Positions 25,872 through 34,984 of a stretch of DNA of 64,000 bases are shown here, one piece after another; within the stretch, counting starts at the first letter, position 1; every line of letters starts with the position of its first letter. The stretch spans positions 248,001 to 312,000 of the forward strand of contig NZ_BCXG01000001.1 in assembly GCF_001894985.1 (NCBI RefSeq), written 5' to 3'. Under the pieces are notes generated by a model. The model saw nothing but the letters and a program-made list of their open reading frames with translations. It was not told where the DNA came from and searched no databases. Made by a program: the position numbers and the translations under genes. Origin of the DNA: Rhodococcus tukisamuensis NBRC 100609 (lineage in GTDB: Bacteria; Actinomycetota; Actinomycetes; Mycobacteriales; Mycobacteriaceae).

Positions 25872-26365
25872 GCGCTGCGCCGATGAGCGCTGGAGGGCCG
25901 ATGAGCGCTGGAGGGCGGGGGAGCCAGCCGCGGATGAGCGGGAAGGTCGCGCGGCGGGTCCAGGTCGGGGTCCTGGTGGTCGCGATCGGGATCTCCTCGC
26001 TCGCGGTGCTGCTGGTGCTGGCGGCCTGGCGCAACGACCACACCATCGCCTCGGACAAGGGCGTCGCGACCGCTGAGGTGCTCTCCGCGGGCGCCCGTCG
26101 ATCGGCGATCAGCTTCGTCACCCCGGACGGGGTGACCCACAACCCGAAGCTCGGGGTGCTCTACCCCACCAAGCTGACCGTCGGGCAGCGGATCGACGTC
26201 GAGTACGCGAAGTCGGACCCGGACCTGGTCCGGGTGGCCGGCCGCGACGCCCGGGTGGCGCTGGTGCCGGCCGGGTCGGTGATCGTGGTGACCTGGCTGT
26301 TGGCCGCGCCCGCGTTGTGGTGGGTCCGGCGACCCCGGCCGCCCTCCGACGCTGCCGCCGACTGA
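25868..26365 (+). CDS. DUF3592-like membrane protein between menD and mgtA
   Basis: This 165-residue protein has two membrane helices (about residues 33-53 and 135-155). They enclose a beta-rich extracytoplasmic domain with the DUF3592 look ([37 protein letters not shown]). Position and size match M. tuberculosis Rv0556. The GTG at 25868 overlaps the menD stop (GTGA). However, the first 22 codons include a duplicated 18-bp unit with several ATGs preceded by GGAGGG, so the true start could also be ATG 25883, 25901 or about 25934. Function is unknown; its fixed place in the men region suggests a membrane-linked role. Confidence 0.8.
   Translation: MSAAPMSAGGPMSAGGRGSQPRMSGKVARRVQVGVLVVAIGISSLAVLLVLAAWRNDHTIASDKGVATAEVLSAGARRSAISFVTPDGVTHNPKLGVLYPTKLTVGQRIDVEYAKSDPDLVRVAGRDARVALVPAGSVIVVTWLLAAPALWWVRRPRPPSDAAAD
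25880..25915 (+). repeat. Tandem 18-bp duplication at the start of the DUF3592-like gene
   Basis: Two exact copies of an 18-bp unit (25880-25897, 25898-25915) each encode PMSAGG in frame. Each unit contains both an ATG and a GGAGGG that could serve the next ATG. Confidence 0.85.
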
Positions 26366-26454
26366 ACGCCGCCCGGCAGACCGTTCGCCGGAACTTCGCC
26401 CACCCGTCACGTTCCGCGCCCCCGGCGGACCGCGGCGGCGCCGACACTGACCTG

Positions 26455-27615
26455 GTGCGAGTAGCCATCGTTGCGGAGTCGTTCCTGCCCAACATGAACG
26501 GTGTGACCCACTCGGTGCTGCGGGTCGCCGAGCATCTCGAACGCCGAGGGCACCGGACGCTGATCGTCGCTCCGGACACCGTCGCCGGCAGGCCGCCGGC
26601 CGCCACCGAACACGACGGGGTGACGGTGCACCGAGTGCCCGCGGTGATGGTCCCCGGAGTCAGCTCGCTGCCGCTCGGCCTGCCGAGCCCGGGCCTGACC
26701 GCGGCGCTGCGGGGGTTCGCCCCCGACGTGGTGCACCTGGCCTCGCCGTTCCTGCTCGGGGCCGGGGGCCTGGCCGCCGCCCGTCGCCTCGACGTGCCGG
26801 CCGTCGCCGTCTACCAGACCGACGTCGCCGGCTTCGCGCAGAGCTACGGACTGGGCCTGGCCAGCCGGGCGGCGTGGCGCTGGACCCGGCGTCTGCACCG
26901 CGGCGCGGCCCGCACCCTGGCGCCGTCGACGGCCGCGGTGGACGCGCTCGTCTCGCACGGTGTGCCGCGGGTGTACCGCTGGGGCAGGGGAGTGGACACC
27001 ATCCGGTTCGCCCCCTCCCGACGCAGCGCGGAGCTGAGGGCGCAGTGGGGTGCGGCAGGCGTCGACGGGCGGGCGGACCGGATCGTGGTGGGCTTCGTGG
27101 GCCGGCTCGCGCCGGAGAAGCATGTGGAGCGACTGGCCGCGTTGGCGGCCGATCCGGGACTGCAGTTGGTCGTCGTCGGTGACGGCCCGGAACGGTCGCG
27201 CCTGCAGCGACTGCTGCCGACGGCCGTGTTCACCGGCCAACTCGACGGCGCGGAACTCGCCGCGGCGTACGCGAGCCTCGACATCTTCGTCCACCCCGGC
27301 GAGCACGAGACCTTCTGTCAGGCGGTCCAGGAGGCGCTGGCCAGCGGCGTGCCGGTGCTGGCCCCGGACGCGGGGGGCCCGAGGGATCTGGTCACCGACT
27401 GTCACAACGGGTACCTGCTGCGGGTGGACCGGTTCGCCGAACTGCTCCCGGGGGCGGTCGCGGCGCTTCGGGAGAGGGCGGTGCGGGCCCGGTTCGGCGC
27501 CGCAGCCCGCCGCTCGGTGCTGCACCGGACCTGGCCCACGGTGTGCGAGGAACTGCTGAGCCACTACGCGGCGGTGCGGGCGGACGCCCGGTTTGCGGTG
27601 ACCCGCACCGCGTGA
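26455..27615 (+). CDS. mgtA: GT4 glycosyltransferase, MgtA-like alpha-mannosyltransferase
   Basis: This 386-residue cytoplasmic-face GT-B enzyme probably transfers mannose in lipomannan-type glycolipid assembly, by analogy with Rv0557 (MgtA, once named PimB). The N-terminal domain has [21 protein letters not shown]. The C-terminal donor-binding domain has [16 protein letters not shown] and the EX7E motif in [19 protein letters not shown]. Its place between the Rv0556-like gene and menG is the mycobacterial order. The GTG at 26455 is chosen because [10 protein letters not shown] follows directly; its ribosome-binding site is weak. Acceptor identity (glucuronosyl or other diacylglycerol) is inferred from the family only. 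Confidence 0.88.
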   Translation: MRVAIVAESFLPNMNGVTHSVLRVAEHLERRGHRTLIVAPDTVAGRPPAATEHDGVTVHRVPAVMVPGVSSLPLGLPSPGLTAALRGFAPDVVHLASPFLLGAGGLAAARRLDVPAVAVYQTDVAGFAQSYGLGLASRAAWRWTRRLHRGAARTLAPSTAAVDALVSHGVPRVYRWGRGVDTIRFAPSRRSAELRAQWGAAGVDGRADRIVVGFVGRLAPEKHVERLAALAADPGLQLVVVGDGPERSRLQRLLPTAVFTGQLDGAELAAAYASLDIFVHPGEHETFCQAVQEALASGVPVLAPDAGGPRDLVTDCHNGYLLRVDRFAELLPGAVAALRERAVRARFGAAARRSVLHRTWPTVCEELLSHYAAVRADARFAVTRTA

Positions 27616-27650
27616 GCACCCGTCCCGGCTGGCCTTGTACCGTCAACGGC

Positions 27651-28349
27651 GTGGCAACAACACACGGTTCCAGGGCCTCGCTCGAGAAGGATCCGCACGA
27701 GGTCGCGTCGATGTTCGACGGCGTCGCGAAGCGGTACGACCTGACCAACACGGTGCTCTCGTTCGGGCAGGACCGCAGTTGGCGCAAGGCGACGCGTGCG
27801 GCGCTCGACCTCAAGCCGGGGGAGCGGGTGCTGGACCTGGCGGCCGGCACCGGCGTGTCCACCGTCGAGCTCGGTCGTTCCGGCGCATGGGTGGTGGCCA
27901 CGGACTTCTCCAAGGGGATGCTGCAGGCCGGCGCCGGCCGCCGGGTGCCGATGGTCGCCGGCGACGCGATGGCCCTGCCGTTCGCGGATGCGGTGTTCGA
28001 CGCCGCGACCATCTCGTTCGGTCTGCGCAACGTGTCCGACTTCGAGGCCGGTCTGCGGGAGATCGCCCGAGTGACCAAGCCCGGCGGACGGCTGGTGGTC
28101 AGTGAGTTCTCCACCCCGACGTTCGGCCCGTTCCGCACGGTCTACATGGAGTACCTGATGAAGGCGTTGCCGATGGTGGCGCGGGCGGTGAGCAGCAACC
28201 CCGACGCCTACGTGTATCTCGCGGAGTCGATCCGGGCCTGGCCCACACAGGAGGAGCTGGCCCTCAAGATCGAGGCGGCCGGCTGGAAGAACGTGAAGTG
28301 GCGCAACCTGACCGGCGGAGTCGTGGCGTTGCACCGCGGCGAGCGGTAG
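27651..28349 (+). CDS. menG: Demethylmenaquinone methyltransferase
   Basis: MenG (UbiE type) adds the last methyl group to demethylmenaquinone using S-adenosylmethionine at the membrane surface. The 232-residue protein carries UbiE signature 1 ([22 protein letters not shown]), SAM motif I ([15 protein letters not shown]), [20 protein letters not shown] and [20 protein letters not shown]. The C-terminal substrate part ends with [11 protein letters not shown]. The GTG start at 27651 is 35 bp after mgtA. The last codons are part of a 33-bp repeat that is copied beyond the stop. Confidence 0.95.
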   Translation: MATTHGSRASLEKDPHEVASMFDGVAKRYDLTNTVLSFGQDRSWRKATRAALDLKPGERVLDLAAGTGVSTVELGRSGAWVVATDFSKGMLQAGAGRRVPMVAGDAMALPFADAVFDAATISFGLRNVSDFEAGLREIARVTKPGGRLVVSEFSTPTFGPFRTVYMEYLMKALPMVARAVSSNPDAYVYLAESIRAWPTQEELALKIEAAGWKNVKWRNLTGGVVALHRGER

Positions 28350-28423
28350 CGAGGCGCGCGACGTTTCCGCGGCGAGCGGTAGCGAGGCGCATGGTGTTTC
28401 TGCGGCGAGAGGTGACGAGCGTC
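28336..28423 (+). repeat. 33-bp tandem repeats spanning the menG stop
   Basis: A 22-bp core (28336-28357) is repeated exactly at 28369-28390 and in degenerate form at 28402-28423, with 11-nt spacers. The first copy encodes the final Arg-Gly-Glu-Arg and stop of menG. The third copy contains a GTGAC-GAGC-GTCAC inverted repeat. Confidence 0.85.
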
Positions 28424-28478
28424 ACGCGGGCGTAACCTGGCCGTTGGGGGAACCGTTTAGCGCGAGAGTGACGGTCCG

Positions 28479-30836
28479 ATGGCGACAGCTGTCCGAGTCA
28501 AGGTCGGTAACCTGCCCCTCGAACTGACCAGCTTCGTCGGCCGCCGCCACGAGGTGGCCGAGGCGAGGCGACTGCTCGCGTCCGCGCGGCTGGTGACGTT
28601 GGCCGGGATCGGCGGCGTCGGCAAGACCCGGCTGGCCCTGCGCGTCGCCGACGACGCACGACGCTCGTTCGAGGACGGGGTGTGGCTGTGCGAACTCGGT
28701 GAGCTGCACGACGGGGCACTGACCGCGGACGCCGTCGCCGGCGCGCTCGGGTTCCAGCAGCAGGCCGCGATGACACCCGTCGAGTCGCTGGTCGAGGAGA
28801 TCGGGGATCGGCGACTGCTGTTGGTGTTGGACAACTGCGAGCACGTGGTGGCGGACGCGGCCGTGCTCGTCGAGACGCTGCTGCGGTCCTGCAGTGAGCT
28901 GCGGATCCTGGCCACCAGTCGGGAGGCGCTGGGGATCGGCGGGGAGTCGGTGCTGCGGGTGCCGCCCTTGTCGGTTCCCGATCCGTCCCAGCCGCCGACA
29001 TTGAAGGGACTGCCCGGGTTCGACGCGGTGACGCTGTTCGAGCAGCGGGCCGCCGCCGCCGTGCCGGAATTCGGGATCAGCGAGGACAACCGGGCCGCGG
29101 TCACGGGTATCTGCCAGCAGTTGGACGGTCTCCCGCTGCTCATCGAACTGGCAGCGGTGCGCCTGCGGTCGCTGTCCGCGGAGCAGATCCTTGCCCGGCT
29201 GACCGATCGCTACCGGCTGCTCACCGGCGGCAGTCGCGCGGCTCCGAGCCGGCAGCAGACCCTGCGACTGTGTATCGACTGGAGCCACGAGCTGTGCACA
29301 CCGCGCGAACGGGAACTGTGGAGCCGGCTGTCCGTGTTCGACGGCGGATTCGAACTGGACGCGGTCGAGGGGATCTGTCTCGGTGACCTGCCCGACCGCC
29401 TGCACGGCAACGACCTGCACGGTGACGACCTGCTCGACACCCTCGCCTCGCTGGTCGACAAGTCGATCCTGATCAGCGAGCAGCGGGGCACCGTGGTGCG
29501 GTTCCGGATACTCGAGACCATCCGCGAGTACGGCCGGGAGCGGTTGGAGGAGGCAGGCGGGGGCGAGGTGCTGCGGCGGCGGCACCGGGACTGGTACGCG
29601 GAGTTGGCGGTGCGCGCGGAGGCCGAGTGGATCGGCCCGCGGCAGCTGGAGTGGATCGACCGCCTCTGCAGCGAACAGCCGAACGTGCGCGCGGCGCTGG
29701 ACTTCTGTCTCGACGACCCGGAAGCCGGCGAGATCGGCCTGCGGACGGCCGACGCGATGTTCCAGTTCTGGCTGAGCCGGGGCCAGTACGGCGAGGGAAG
29801 GCGCTGGCTGGATCGGTTGCTGGCAGCGCAGGGCGGTCGACCCACCCTCGAACGGGTCAGGGCGCTGTACGACGCCAGCGTCCTGGTCGGTATGCAGGGC
29901 GACGTCCCCGCAGGCACAGAGCTGGTGCAGGAGGCGCGTGAGTTGGCGGGCCGGCTGGGGGACGAGGAGTCTCGGGCGTTCGCCACCTGCGCCGAGGGGA
30001 GACTCGCGCTGCGCAGTGGCCGACTCGCGGATGCGCTCGCTGCGTTCGAGGATGCGGCCACCACCTTCCAGACCCTCGACGACCTGCTCATGGAGATCGC
30101 CGCGCTGCAGGGACTCGCAATGGCCAGCGGCCTGCTCGGGCTCGCGGACCGGGCCCTGTCCGCGTGTGAGGAGGTGCTCGCCCTCGCCGAGCCTCGTGGC
30201 GAGTCCCTCTACCGGGCGCGGGCGCTGTGGACGCTGGGCCTGGTGCTGTGGGACATGGGGGACAACAACGCCCGGTCCGAGGAACTGGTGCGTGAGGGCT
30301 TGCACCACACCCGGATGGCCAGTGATGCGGTCAGCGCCGGCTGGTGCCTGCAGATCCTGGCATGGATCAGCGCGACCGAGCACCGTTGGGAGCGGGCCGC
30401 CGTGCTGATGGGCGCCACCGAGGTGCTGCGTCGGGGGCTCGGCGGCCCGACGGTGACCGTCCCCACGCTCCTCGGCCGGCACGACGAGCTGGAGCGGCGG
30501 ACGCGGCAGGCGCTCGGTGTGCGCGGGTACGACGCGGCGTTCCGCCGGGGTCGTGGCCTGACCCCGGCCGAGGCCTTCGCCTTCGCGCTCGACGAGGACG
30601 TCCCGACCACGGCACAGCCCGGTGACGACGCGTCGGTGAGCCTGACGCGCCGGGAGCGGCAGGTTGCGGATCTGGTCGCGCAGGGTCTGACCAACCGCGA
30701 GATCGCCGAGAAACTGGTGATCGCGCAGCGCACCGCGCAGGGGCACGTGGAGCACGTCCTGGCCAAGCTGGGCTTCACCTCACGTACGCAGATTGCCGCC
30801 TGGATGGTCGAGCAGGGGCAGGCGCGCGGCGCCTGA
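28479..30836 (+). CDS. ATPase-LuxR regulator (NB-ARC-like NTPase, TPR-like repeats, C-terminal HTH)
   Basis: This 785-residue signalling regulator has Walker A GIGGVGKT at residues 43-50 and Walker B LLLVLDNCEHV near residue 112. An ATPase_AAA/NB-ARC lid follows, then helical TPR-like repeats from about 380 to 690. The C-terminal LuxR HTH covers about residues 715-778 (LTRRERQVADLVAQGLTNREIAEKL, then AQGHVEHVLAKLGFTSRTQI). The layout resembles the large LuxR-type proteins of mycobacteria but lacks their adenylate cyclase domain. It probably binds ATP and an inducer before activating transcription. The hydrolase and DUF35 genes downstream, preceded by a 23-bp-spaced direct repeat, are likely targets. 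ATG 28479 is used. Confidence 0.9.
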   Translation: MATAVRVKVGNLPLELTSFVGRRHEVAEARRLLASARLVTLAGIGGVGKTRLALRVADDARRSFEDGVWLCELGELHDGALTADAVAGALGFQQQAAMTPVESLVEEIGDRRLLLVLDNCEHVVADAAVLVETLLRSCSELRILATSREALGIGGESVLRVPPLSVPDPSQPPTLKGLPGFDAVTLFEQRAAAAVPEFGISEDNRAAVTGICQQLDGLPLLIELAAVRLRSLSAEQILARLTDRYRLLTGGSRAAPSRQQTLRLCIDWSHELCTPRERELWSRLSVFDGGFELDAVEGICLGDLPDRLHGNDLHGDDLLDTLASLVDKSILISEQRGTVVRFRILETIREYGRERLEEAGGGEVLRRRHRDWYAELAVRAEAEWIGPRQLEWIDRLCSEQPNVRAALDFCLDDPEAGEIGLRTADAMFQFWLSRGQYGEGRRWLDRLLAAQGGRPTLERVRALYDASVLVGMQGDVPAGTELVQEARELAGRLGDEESRAFATCAEGRLALRSGRLADALAAFEDAATTFQTLDDLLMEIAALQGLAMASGLLGLADRALSACEEVLALAEPRGESLYRARALWTLGLVLWDMGDNNARSEELVREGLHHTRMASDAVSAGWCLQILAWISATEHRWERAAVLMGATEVLRRGLGGPTVTVPTLLGRHDELERRTRQALGVRGYDAAFRRGRGLTPAEAFAFALDEDVPTTAQPGDDASVSLTRRERQVADLVAQGLTNREIAEKLVIAQRTAQGHVEHVLAKLGFTSRTQIAAWMVEQGQARGA

Positions 30837-30879
30837 CCTGCAAGGAGAGTCCGTACGTGTCGGGTTCTGCAACCGCAAC

Positions 30880-30916
30880 CAGGTATGTCCCCCGCCAGAA
30901 AACAGGTATGTCACCC
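30880..30916 (+). promoter_or_regulatory. Direct repeats upstream of the hydrolase gene
   Basis: CAGGTATGTCCCCC (30880-30893) and CAGGTATGTCACCC (30903-30916) differ at one base and are spaced 23 bp apart, about two helical turns. A candidate -10, TGTAAT, lies at 30958-30963. They could bind the regulator encoded just upstream. Confidence 0.5.
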
Positions 30917-30995
30917 GTCCGTTCGACCGTGGTCTCGGCGCGTCCCGAAGTGGAGTCTGTAATCGTTCCCAGACCACAAGGATGAGGTTCGCCTG

Positions 30996-31982
30996 ATGTC
31001 CCCGATGACCCAGACCGTACCGAGGTGCCGGCCCCGGCCCCACCTGCATCACTGGCACCCCCGTCCGCTGACGGCGGCGGCACTCCCGTCCCCGTCGTCC
31101 CCGCCGGTGGCGGAGAGCGGGGACGGCGCTGACGCCGAGGATGTCGTGGCTGCCGCCGAGCTCCGCTGGCACGAGGCGCGCGTCGACGGGGAGTCGGTTT
31201 CCTACGCGGCTGCCGGCTCGGGACGCACGGTGGTCTTCCTGCACGGCTGGGGACTGACCCACCGCACCTACGTCCGAGCCCTCGAACATCTGGCCGACCG
31301 CGGCGTCCGGGTCCTCGCGCCGGCACTGCCGGGCCTCGGCGGCACCCCGGAACTCCCGATGGAGCAGCGGAGCCTGCCCGGCTACGCGCACTGGCTGGGA
31401 CGGTTCCTGGACGCGGTAGGTGTGGCCGGACCGGTGACGCTGGTCGGGCACTCCTTCGGCGGCGGGGTGGCAGCCCAGGCCGCTCACGACCTGCCCGGCC
31501 GGGTCGAGGGCCTGACCCTGGTGAACTCGGTCGGCGGCGCGGCCTGGTCCGACGGTCCGGCGGGGGTACGCCCGATCGCGGACCGGCCGCTCTGGTACTG
31601 GGGCGCCGCGGCGACCGGGGACGCGCTCTCGGTCCGGCCCTCCGCCGCGGGACTCGCGGCGGTCGCGGTGGACGCGCTGCGGAACGTGGTGCGCAGTCCC
31701 GGGGCGTTCTGGCGAACCGCGCACCTGGCCCGCACCGCCGACCTGACCAGCGAACTCGACGAACTTGCGGCCCGGGGCCTGCCGGTGACGCTGCTGTGGG
31801 GACGCGGCGACACGGTCATCCCGAGGGCCAGTTTCGAGTCGCTGCGCGCGCGTCTGCACCACGCCGTCGTGGTCACGGTGCCGGGCCATCACGGCTGGCT
31901 GATCGACGACCCGGCGCGTTTCGGGGACGCGATGGCGGGAGTGCTCGCGACGACCGGTGTCACTGCGGCGGAGACAGCGTGA
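30996..31982 (+). CDS. Alpha/beta hydrolase
   Basis: This 328-residue cytoplasmic hydrolase has the canonical alpha/beta fold. The nucleophile Ser153 is in LVGHSFGGG, the acid Asp272 in WGRGDTVIP, and the catalytic His about 299 in VPGHHGWLIDDP. The HGWG oxyanion motif is near residue 84. The first 55 residues are Pro/Arg/Ala-rich and unlike the family, so the true start may be further in; ATG 30996 is provisional. The stop overlaps the start of the DUF35 gene (GTGA). In M. tuberculosis the men region also has an alpha/beta hydrolase gene (bpoC, Rv0554), but at a different position. The substrate is unknown. Confidence 0.85.
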   Translation: MSPMTQTVPRCRPRPHLHHWHPRPLTAAALPSPSSPPVAESGDGADAEDVVAAAELRWHEARVDGESVSYAAAGSGRTVVFLHGWGLTHRTYVRALEHLADRGVRVLAPALPGLGGTPELPMEQRSLPGYAHWLGRFLDAVGVAGPVTLVGHSFGGGVAAQAAHDLPGRVEGLTLVNSVGGAAWSDGPAGVRPIADRPLWYWGAAATGDALSVRPSAAGLAAVAVDALRNVVRSPGAFWRTAHLARTADLTSELDELAARGLPVTLLWGRGDTVIPRASFESLRARLHHAVVVTVPGHHGWLIDDPARFGDAMAGVLATTGVTAAETA

Positions 31983-32350
31983 GTGCCGTGAGCGTCCTGC
32001 ACCGAAGCGCGATGGCGGCGCCACTGATGATCCTGCGTTGTCGCACCTGCGACGAACTGCTCTCCCCGGACCGGTCGGCGTGCACGAGCTGCGGCGACGA
32101 CGACCTGGAACGGGTCCGTTCGTCCGGCGCCGGGACGATCGTGTCCTGGACGGTCGTGGACTGCTCCCAGGCGGGCGAGGCCGCCGGGCTGGTGCCGTGT
32201 GCCCTCGCGATCGTCGCGCTCGACGAGGGCCCCTGGATCTACGCCTGGCTCGACGGCGAGACCACGCCGCCGGGTCCGGGCCGTCGCGCGGTCTTCCGGT
32301 GCATCGAATCGGGGGAGCGGTTCCCGCTCTTCGTCACTCGTCGCGTGTAG
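31979..32350 (+). CDS. DUF35 OB-fold protein with zinc ribbon
   Basis: This 123-residue protein has an N-terminal rubredoxin-like zinc ribbon (CRTC and CTSC pairs within the first 40 residues) and a DUF35 OB-fold domain (GTIVSWTVVD, CALAIVALDEGPWIYAWLDG). Proteins of this type partner thiolases or acyl-CoA enzymes, where the OB-fold shields or channels acyl-CoA. No thiolase gene is adjacent, so a link to the coupled hydrolase is possible but unproven. The GTG at 31979 in the GTGA overlap is chosen; GTG 31988 or ATG 32012 remain possible. Confidence 0.8.
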   Translation: MSAVSVLHRSAMAAPLMILRCRTCDELLSPDRSACTSCGDDDLERVRSSGAGTIVSWTVVDCSQAGEAAGLVPCALAIVALDEGPWIYAWLDGETTPPGPGRRAVFRCIESGERFPLFVTRRV

Positions 32351-32404
32351 CGCACGTGGGCCTGCGGGTCCAACCGAACGGCTGGGTACAGCCGAACGGC
32401 CGGG

Positions 32405-33691
32405 TCAGCTGAACGGCGGCCGGGTGTCGATGCGCAGCGAGGCAGTGCCCGCCGCCCGCCACGCCCGCGCGGTCAGGTCCCGGTCGGCCTCGGTCACCAG
32501 GTTGCCCATCACCCGGACCGCGACGGTCATCAGCGCCCGTGAGCGCATCGCCACCGGGCCCGACGCGGGCAGCATCCTCGGCACCGTGAGCAGTCCGGCG
32601 AGCCGCCGCGCCACGGAGAACGCCTGCCCGTAGTGCTCGCGGAGCAGGGTCGGCCAGAGTTCGGTGAGGTCCGCCTCGCCGAGCACCTCGGCGGCCATCC
32701 GCCCGGTCTCGAGTCCGTAGTCGATGCCCTCGCCGTTGAGCGGGTTCACGCAGGCCGCGGCGTCGCCGATGATCATCCAGTTGGCGCCCGCGACACCCGA
32801 GACCGCGCCGCCCATCGGCAGCAGCGCGGACGCCACCGACCGCACCGGGCCGTCGAGTTCCCAGTCGGTGCGCCGTTGCCGCGCGTACAGCTCGATCAGC
32901 GGCCGGAGCGCGCCCGGCGCGGGCCGTTTGGCGGTGGCCAGCGTGCCGACGCCCAGGTTGACCTCGCCGGTGCCGAGTGGGAACACCCAGCCGTAACCGG
33001 GCTGCACGGTGCCCTCGGCGTCGCGCAGCTCCAGGTGCGAGGTGATCCACTCGTCGGTGCTGCGGCCCGAGTCGACGTAGGCGCGGGCCGCGACACCGAA
33101 GGCGGTGTCACGGTGCCACTGCCTGCCGAGCCGCTTGCCGAGGGTGGACCGGACGCCGTCCGCGACGATCAGGCGCCGGCACCGGACGGAGACCGGGCCG
33201 CCCGCGGTCTGCAACGTCACCGCACGGACCCGGCCGCCGTCGAGCGTCACCTCCACGGCCTTGGCGCCTTGCACCATCGCAGCTCCGGAGTCGACGGCGA
33301 CCCGGCGGATCCGGTCGTCGAGTTCGGTACGCGGAACGGCGCTGCCGGTGCTGGGCAACGAGCCGCCGGGCCATGGCAACTGCAGCTCCTGCCCGAACCC
33401 GGACAGCCGCAGCCCGCGGTTGACGGTGCGTGCGGCGAGCCAGTCGCCGAGACCGAGCCGGGTGAGCTCCGCGACAGCGCGCGGAGTGAGGCCGTCGCCG
33501 CAGGTCTTGTCCCGGGGGAAGGCCGCCGCGTCGACGAGCAGTACGTCGTGACCGGCGCGGGCGGCCCACGCGGCGGCGGCAGTCCCGGCCGGACCTGCGC
33601 CGACGACCAGTACCTCGGTCTCGGAGGGCACGTCGGCACCGCCCGACGAAGGTTCGGCGGACGGGTTCTGGTCGGCAACGGGGGGCGTCAC
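32405..33691 (-). CDS. menJ: Menaquinone reductase (geranylgeranyl reductase family)
   Basis: This 428-residue FAD-dependent reductase corresponds to M. tuberculosis Rv0561c (MenJ), which saturates one isoprene unit of menaquinone-9. The FAD dinucleotide motif VLVVGAGPAGTAAAAWAARAG is near residue 28. DKTCGDGLTPRAV carries the conserved Cys region of geranylgeranyl reductases. The second FAD motif is MIIGDAAACVNPLNGEGIDYG. The first 25 residues are a non-conserved Pro/Ser-rich tail. It is divergent from the polyprenyl synthase gene, the same arrangement as Rv0561c/Rv0562. This predicts a partly saturated menaquinone. Confidence 0.92.
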   Translation of the reverse strand: MTPPVADQNPSAEPSSGGADVPSETEVLVVGAGPAGTAAAAWAARAGHDVLLVDAAAFPRDKTCGDGLTPRAVAELTRLGLGDWLAARTVNRGLRLSGFGQELQLPWPGGSLPSTGSAVPRTELDDRIRRVAVDSGAAMVQGAKAVEVTLDGGRVRAVTLQTAGGPVSVRCRRLIVADGVRSTLGKRLGRQWHRDTAFGVAARAYVDSGRSTDEWITSHLELRDAEGTVQPGYGWVFPLGTGEVNLGVGTLATAKRPAPGALRPLIELYARQRRTDWELDGPVRSVASALLPMGGAVSGVAGANWMIIGDAAACVNPLNGEGIDYGLETGRMAAEVLGEADLTELWPTLLREHYGQAFSVARRLAGLLTVPRMLPASGPVAMRSRALMTVAVRVMGNLVTEADRDLTARAWRAAGTASLRIDTRPPFS

Positions 33692-33853
33692 GGACGTATC
33701 TTCTCAGGCACTGCGTCGGCACCCGGCCGGGCCCCGGTGGGCGGCTCGACGGGGCCGGACGGCCGCGGCGATCGGCCCGGCGGGCCGGGCACCGGCTAGG
33801 TTCACTACCGTGACAGGAAAGGCATCGGTTGCTGGTCATCGCGGAGATACAGG

Positions 33854-34885
33854 ATGGGTACTGAGATCGTGAGCACGAGCGAAGCGACAAACACCGTCGT
33901 TGCCGGCGTCGACCTGGGCGACCAGGCCCTGGCAGAGTCCGTGCGTCAGGGACTCGTCGACGTCGAGGCCCTGCTGGTCGGGGAGCTGTCCGACGGCGAG
34001 GACTTCCTCACCGAGGCGGCGCTGCACCTGGCGAAGGCGGGCGGCAAACGGTTCCGCCCGTTGTTCACCCTGCTGACGGCGCAGCTCGGGCCCAACCCGT
34101 CCGACCCGGCGACCGTCACCGCGGCCACCGTCGTCGAGCTCGTGCACCTGGCGACGCTCTACCACGACGACGTGATGGACGAGGCGTCCATGCGCCGCGG
34201 GGCGCCGAGCGCCAACGCCCAATGGGGAAACAGCATCGCGATCCTGGCCGGGGACTACCTGTTCGCGCACGCCTCCCGGCTGACCTCGACGCTCGGACCG
34301 GAGGCAGTGCGCGTCATCGCCGAGACGTTCGCCGAGCTGGTCACCGGGCAGATGCGCGAGACCATCGGCGTCCGCAACCACCAGGACCCGGTCGAGCACT
34401 ACCTGAAGGTGGTGTGGGAGAAGACGGGGTCGCTGATCGCCGCGTGCGGCCGCTTCGGCGGCACCTTCTCCGGGGCCAGCGCCGAGGACGTCGAGCGGCT
34501 CGAGCGGCTCGGCGACGCGGTCGGCACGGCCTTCCAGATCGCCGACGACATCATCGACATCTCCTCGGTGGCCGCACAGTCCGGCAAGACCCCGGGCACC
34601 GACCTGCGGGAGGGCGTGCACACCCTGCCGGTGCTGTACGCGCTGCGCGAGCAGGGCCCGGACGCCGACCGGCTGCGGGTGCTGCTCGACGGCCCGGTCA
34701 CCGACGACGACGCGGTCGACGAGGCGCTCGCCCTCCTGGAGCGGTCGCCGGGCATGGTCGCGGCCAAGGCCAAGCTGCGGGAGTTCGCGGATGCGGCTCA
34801 GGTCCAGCTGGCGGAACTGCCGCAGGGACCCGCGAACGAGGCCCTCAAGCGCCTCGTCGATTACACGGTCGAGCGGGTCGGCTGA
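33854..34885 (+). CDS. grcC: Polyprenyl diphosphate synthase (menaquinone side chain)
   Basis: This trans-prenyltransferase extends allylic diphosphates with IPP to make the quinone side chain. The 343-residue protein has the first Asp-rich motif DDVMD at 105-109 and the second DDIID at 231-235, with GGKRFRPL near residue 64 for IPP binding. Small residues (Ala100, Thr101) at positions -5 and -4 before the first motif favour a long-chain product. The ATG at 33854 has GGAGAT upstream; GTG 33869 is an alternative. Its place beside menJ matches Rv0562 (grcC1). Chain length cannot be fixed from sequence. Confidence 0.93.
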   Translation: MGTEIVSTSEATNTVVAGVDLGDQALAESVRQGLVDVEALLVGELSDGEDFLTEAALHLAKAGGKRFRPLFTLLTAQLGPNPSDPATVTAATVVELVHLATLYHDDVMDEASMRRGAPSANAQWGNSIAILAGDYLFAHASRLTSTLGPEAVRVIAETFAELVTGQMRETIGVRNHQDPVEHYLKVVWEKTGSLIAACGRFGGTFSGASAEDVERLERLGDAVGTAFQIADDIIDISSVAAQSGKTPGTDLREGVHTLPVLYALREQGPDADRLRVLLDGPVTDDDAVDEALALLERSPGMVAAKAKLREFADAAQVQLAELPQGPANEALKRLVDYTVERVG

Positions 34886-34984
34886 CCGTAGGTTGCACCT
34901 TGGTACGGGTCCGCGTTCCGCAGGGAACGAGTCCCGGGGTTCCTTCGTTGATTTCGTGAGAGTTCCACGAGAGAAGAGGCGACG

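Noticed and set aside
28336-28423. Possible CRISPR array
   Set aside because: Only three units with 11-nt spacers that start inside a gene; no cas genes and no leader, so a simple tandem repeat.
32352-32420. Imperfect 17-bp repeats at the convergent DUF35/menJ ends
   Set aside because: Three loose copies around CGAACGGC-type sequence, partly inside menJ; a small CGGCTG-GGTA-CAGCCG hairpin may help termination, but the evidence is too weak for a separate feature.
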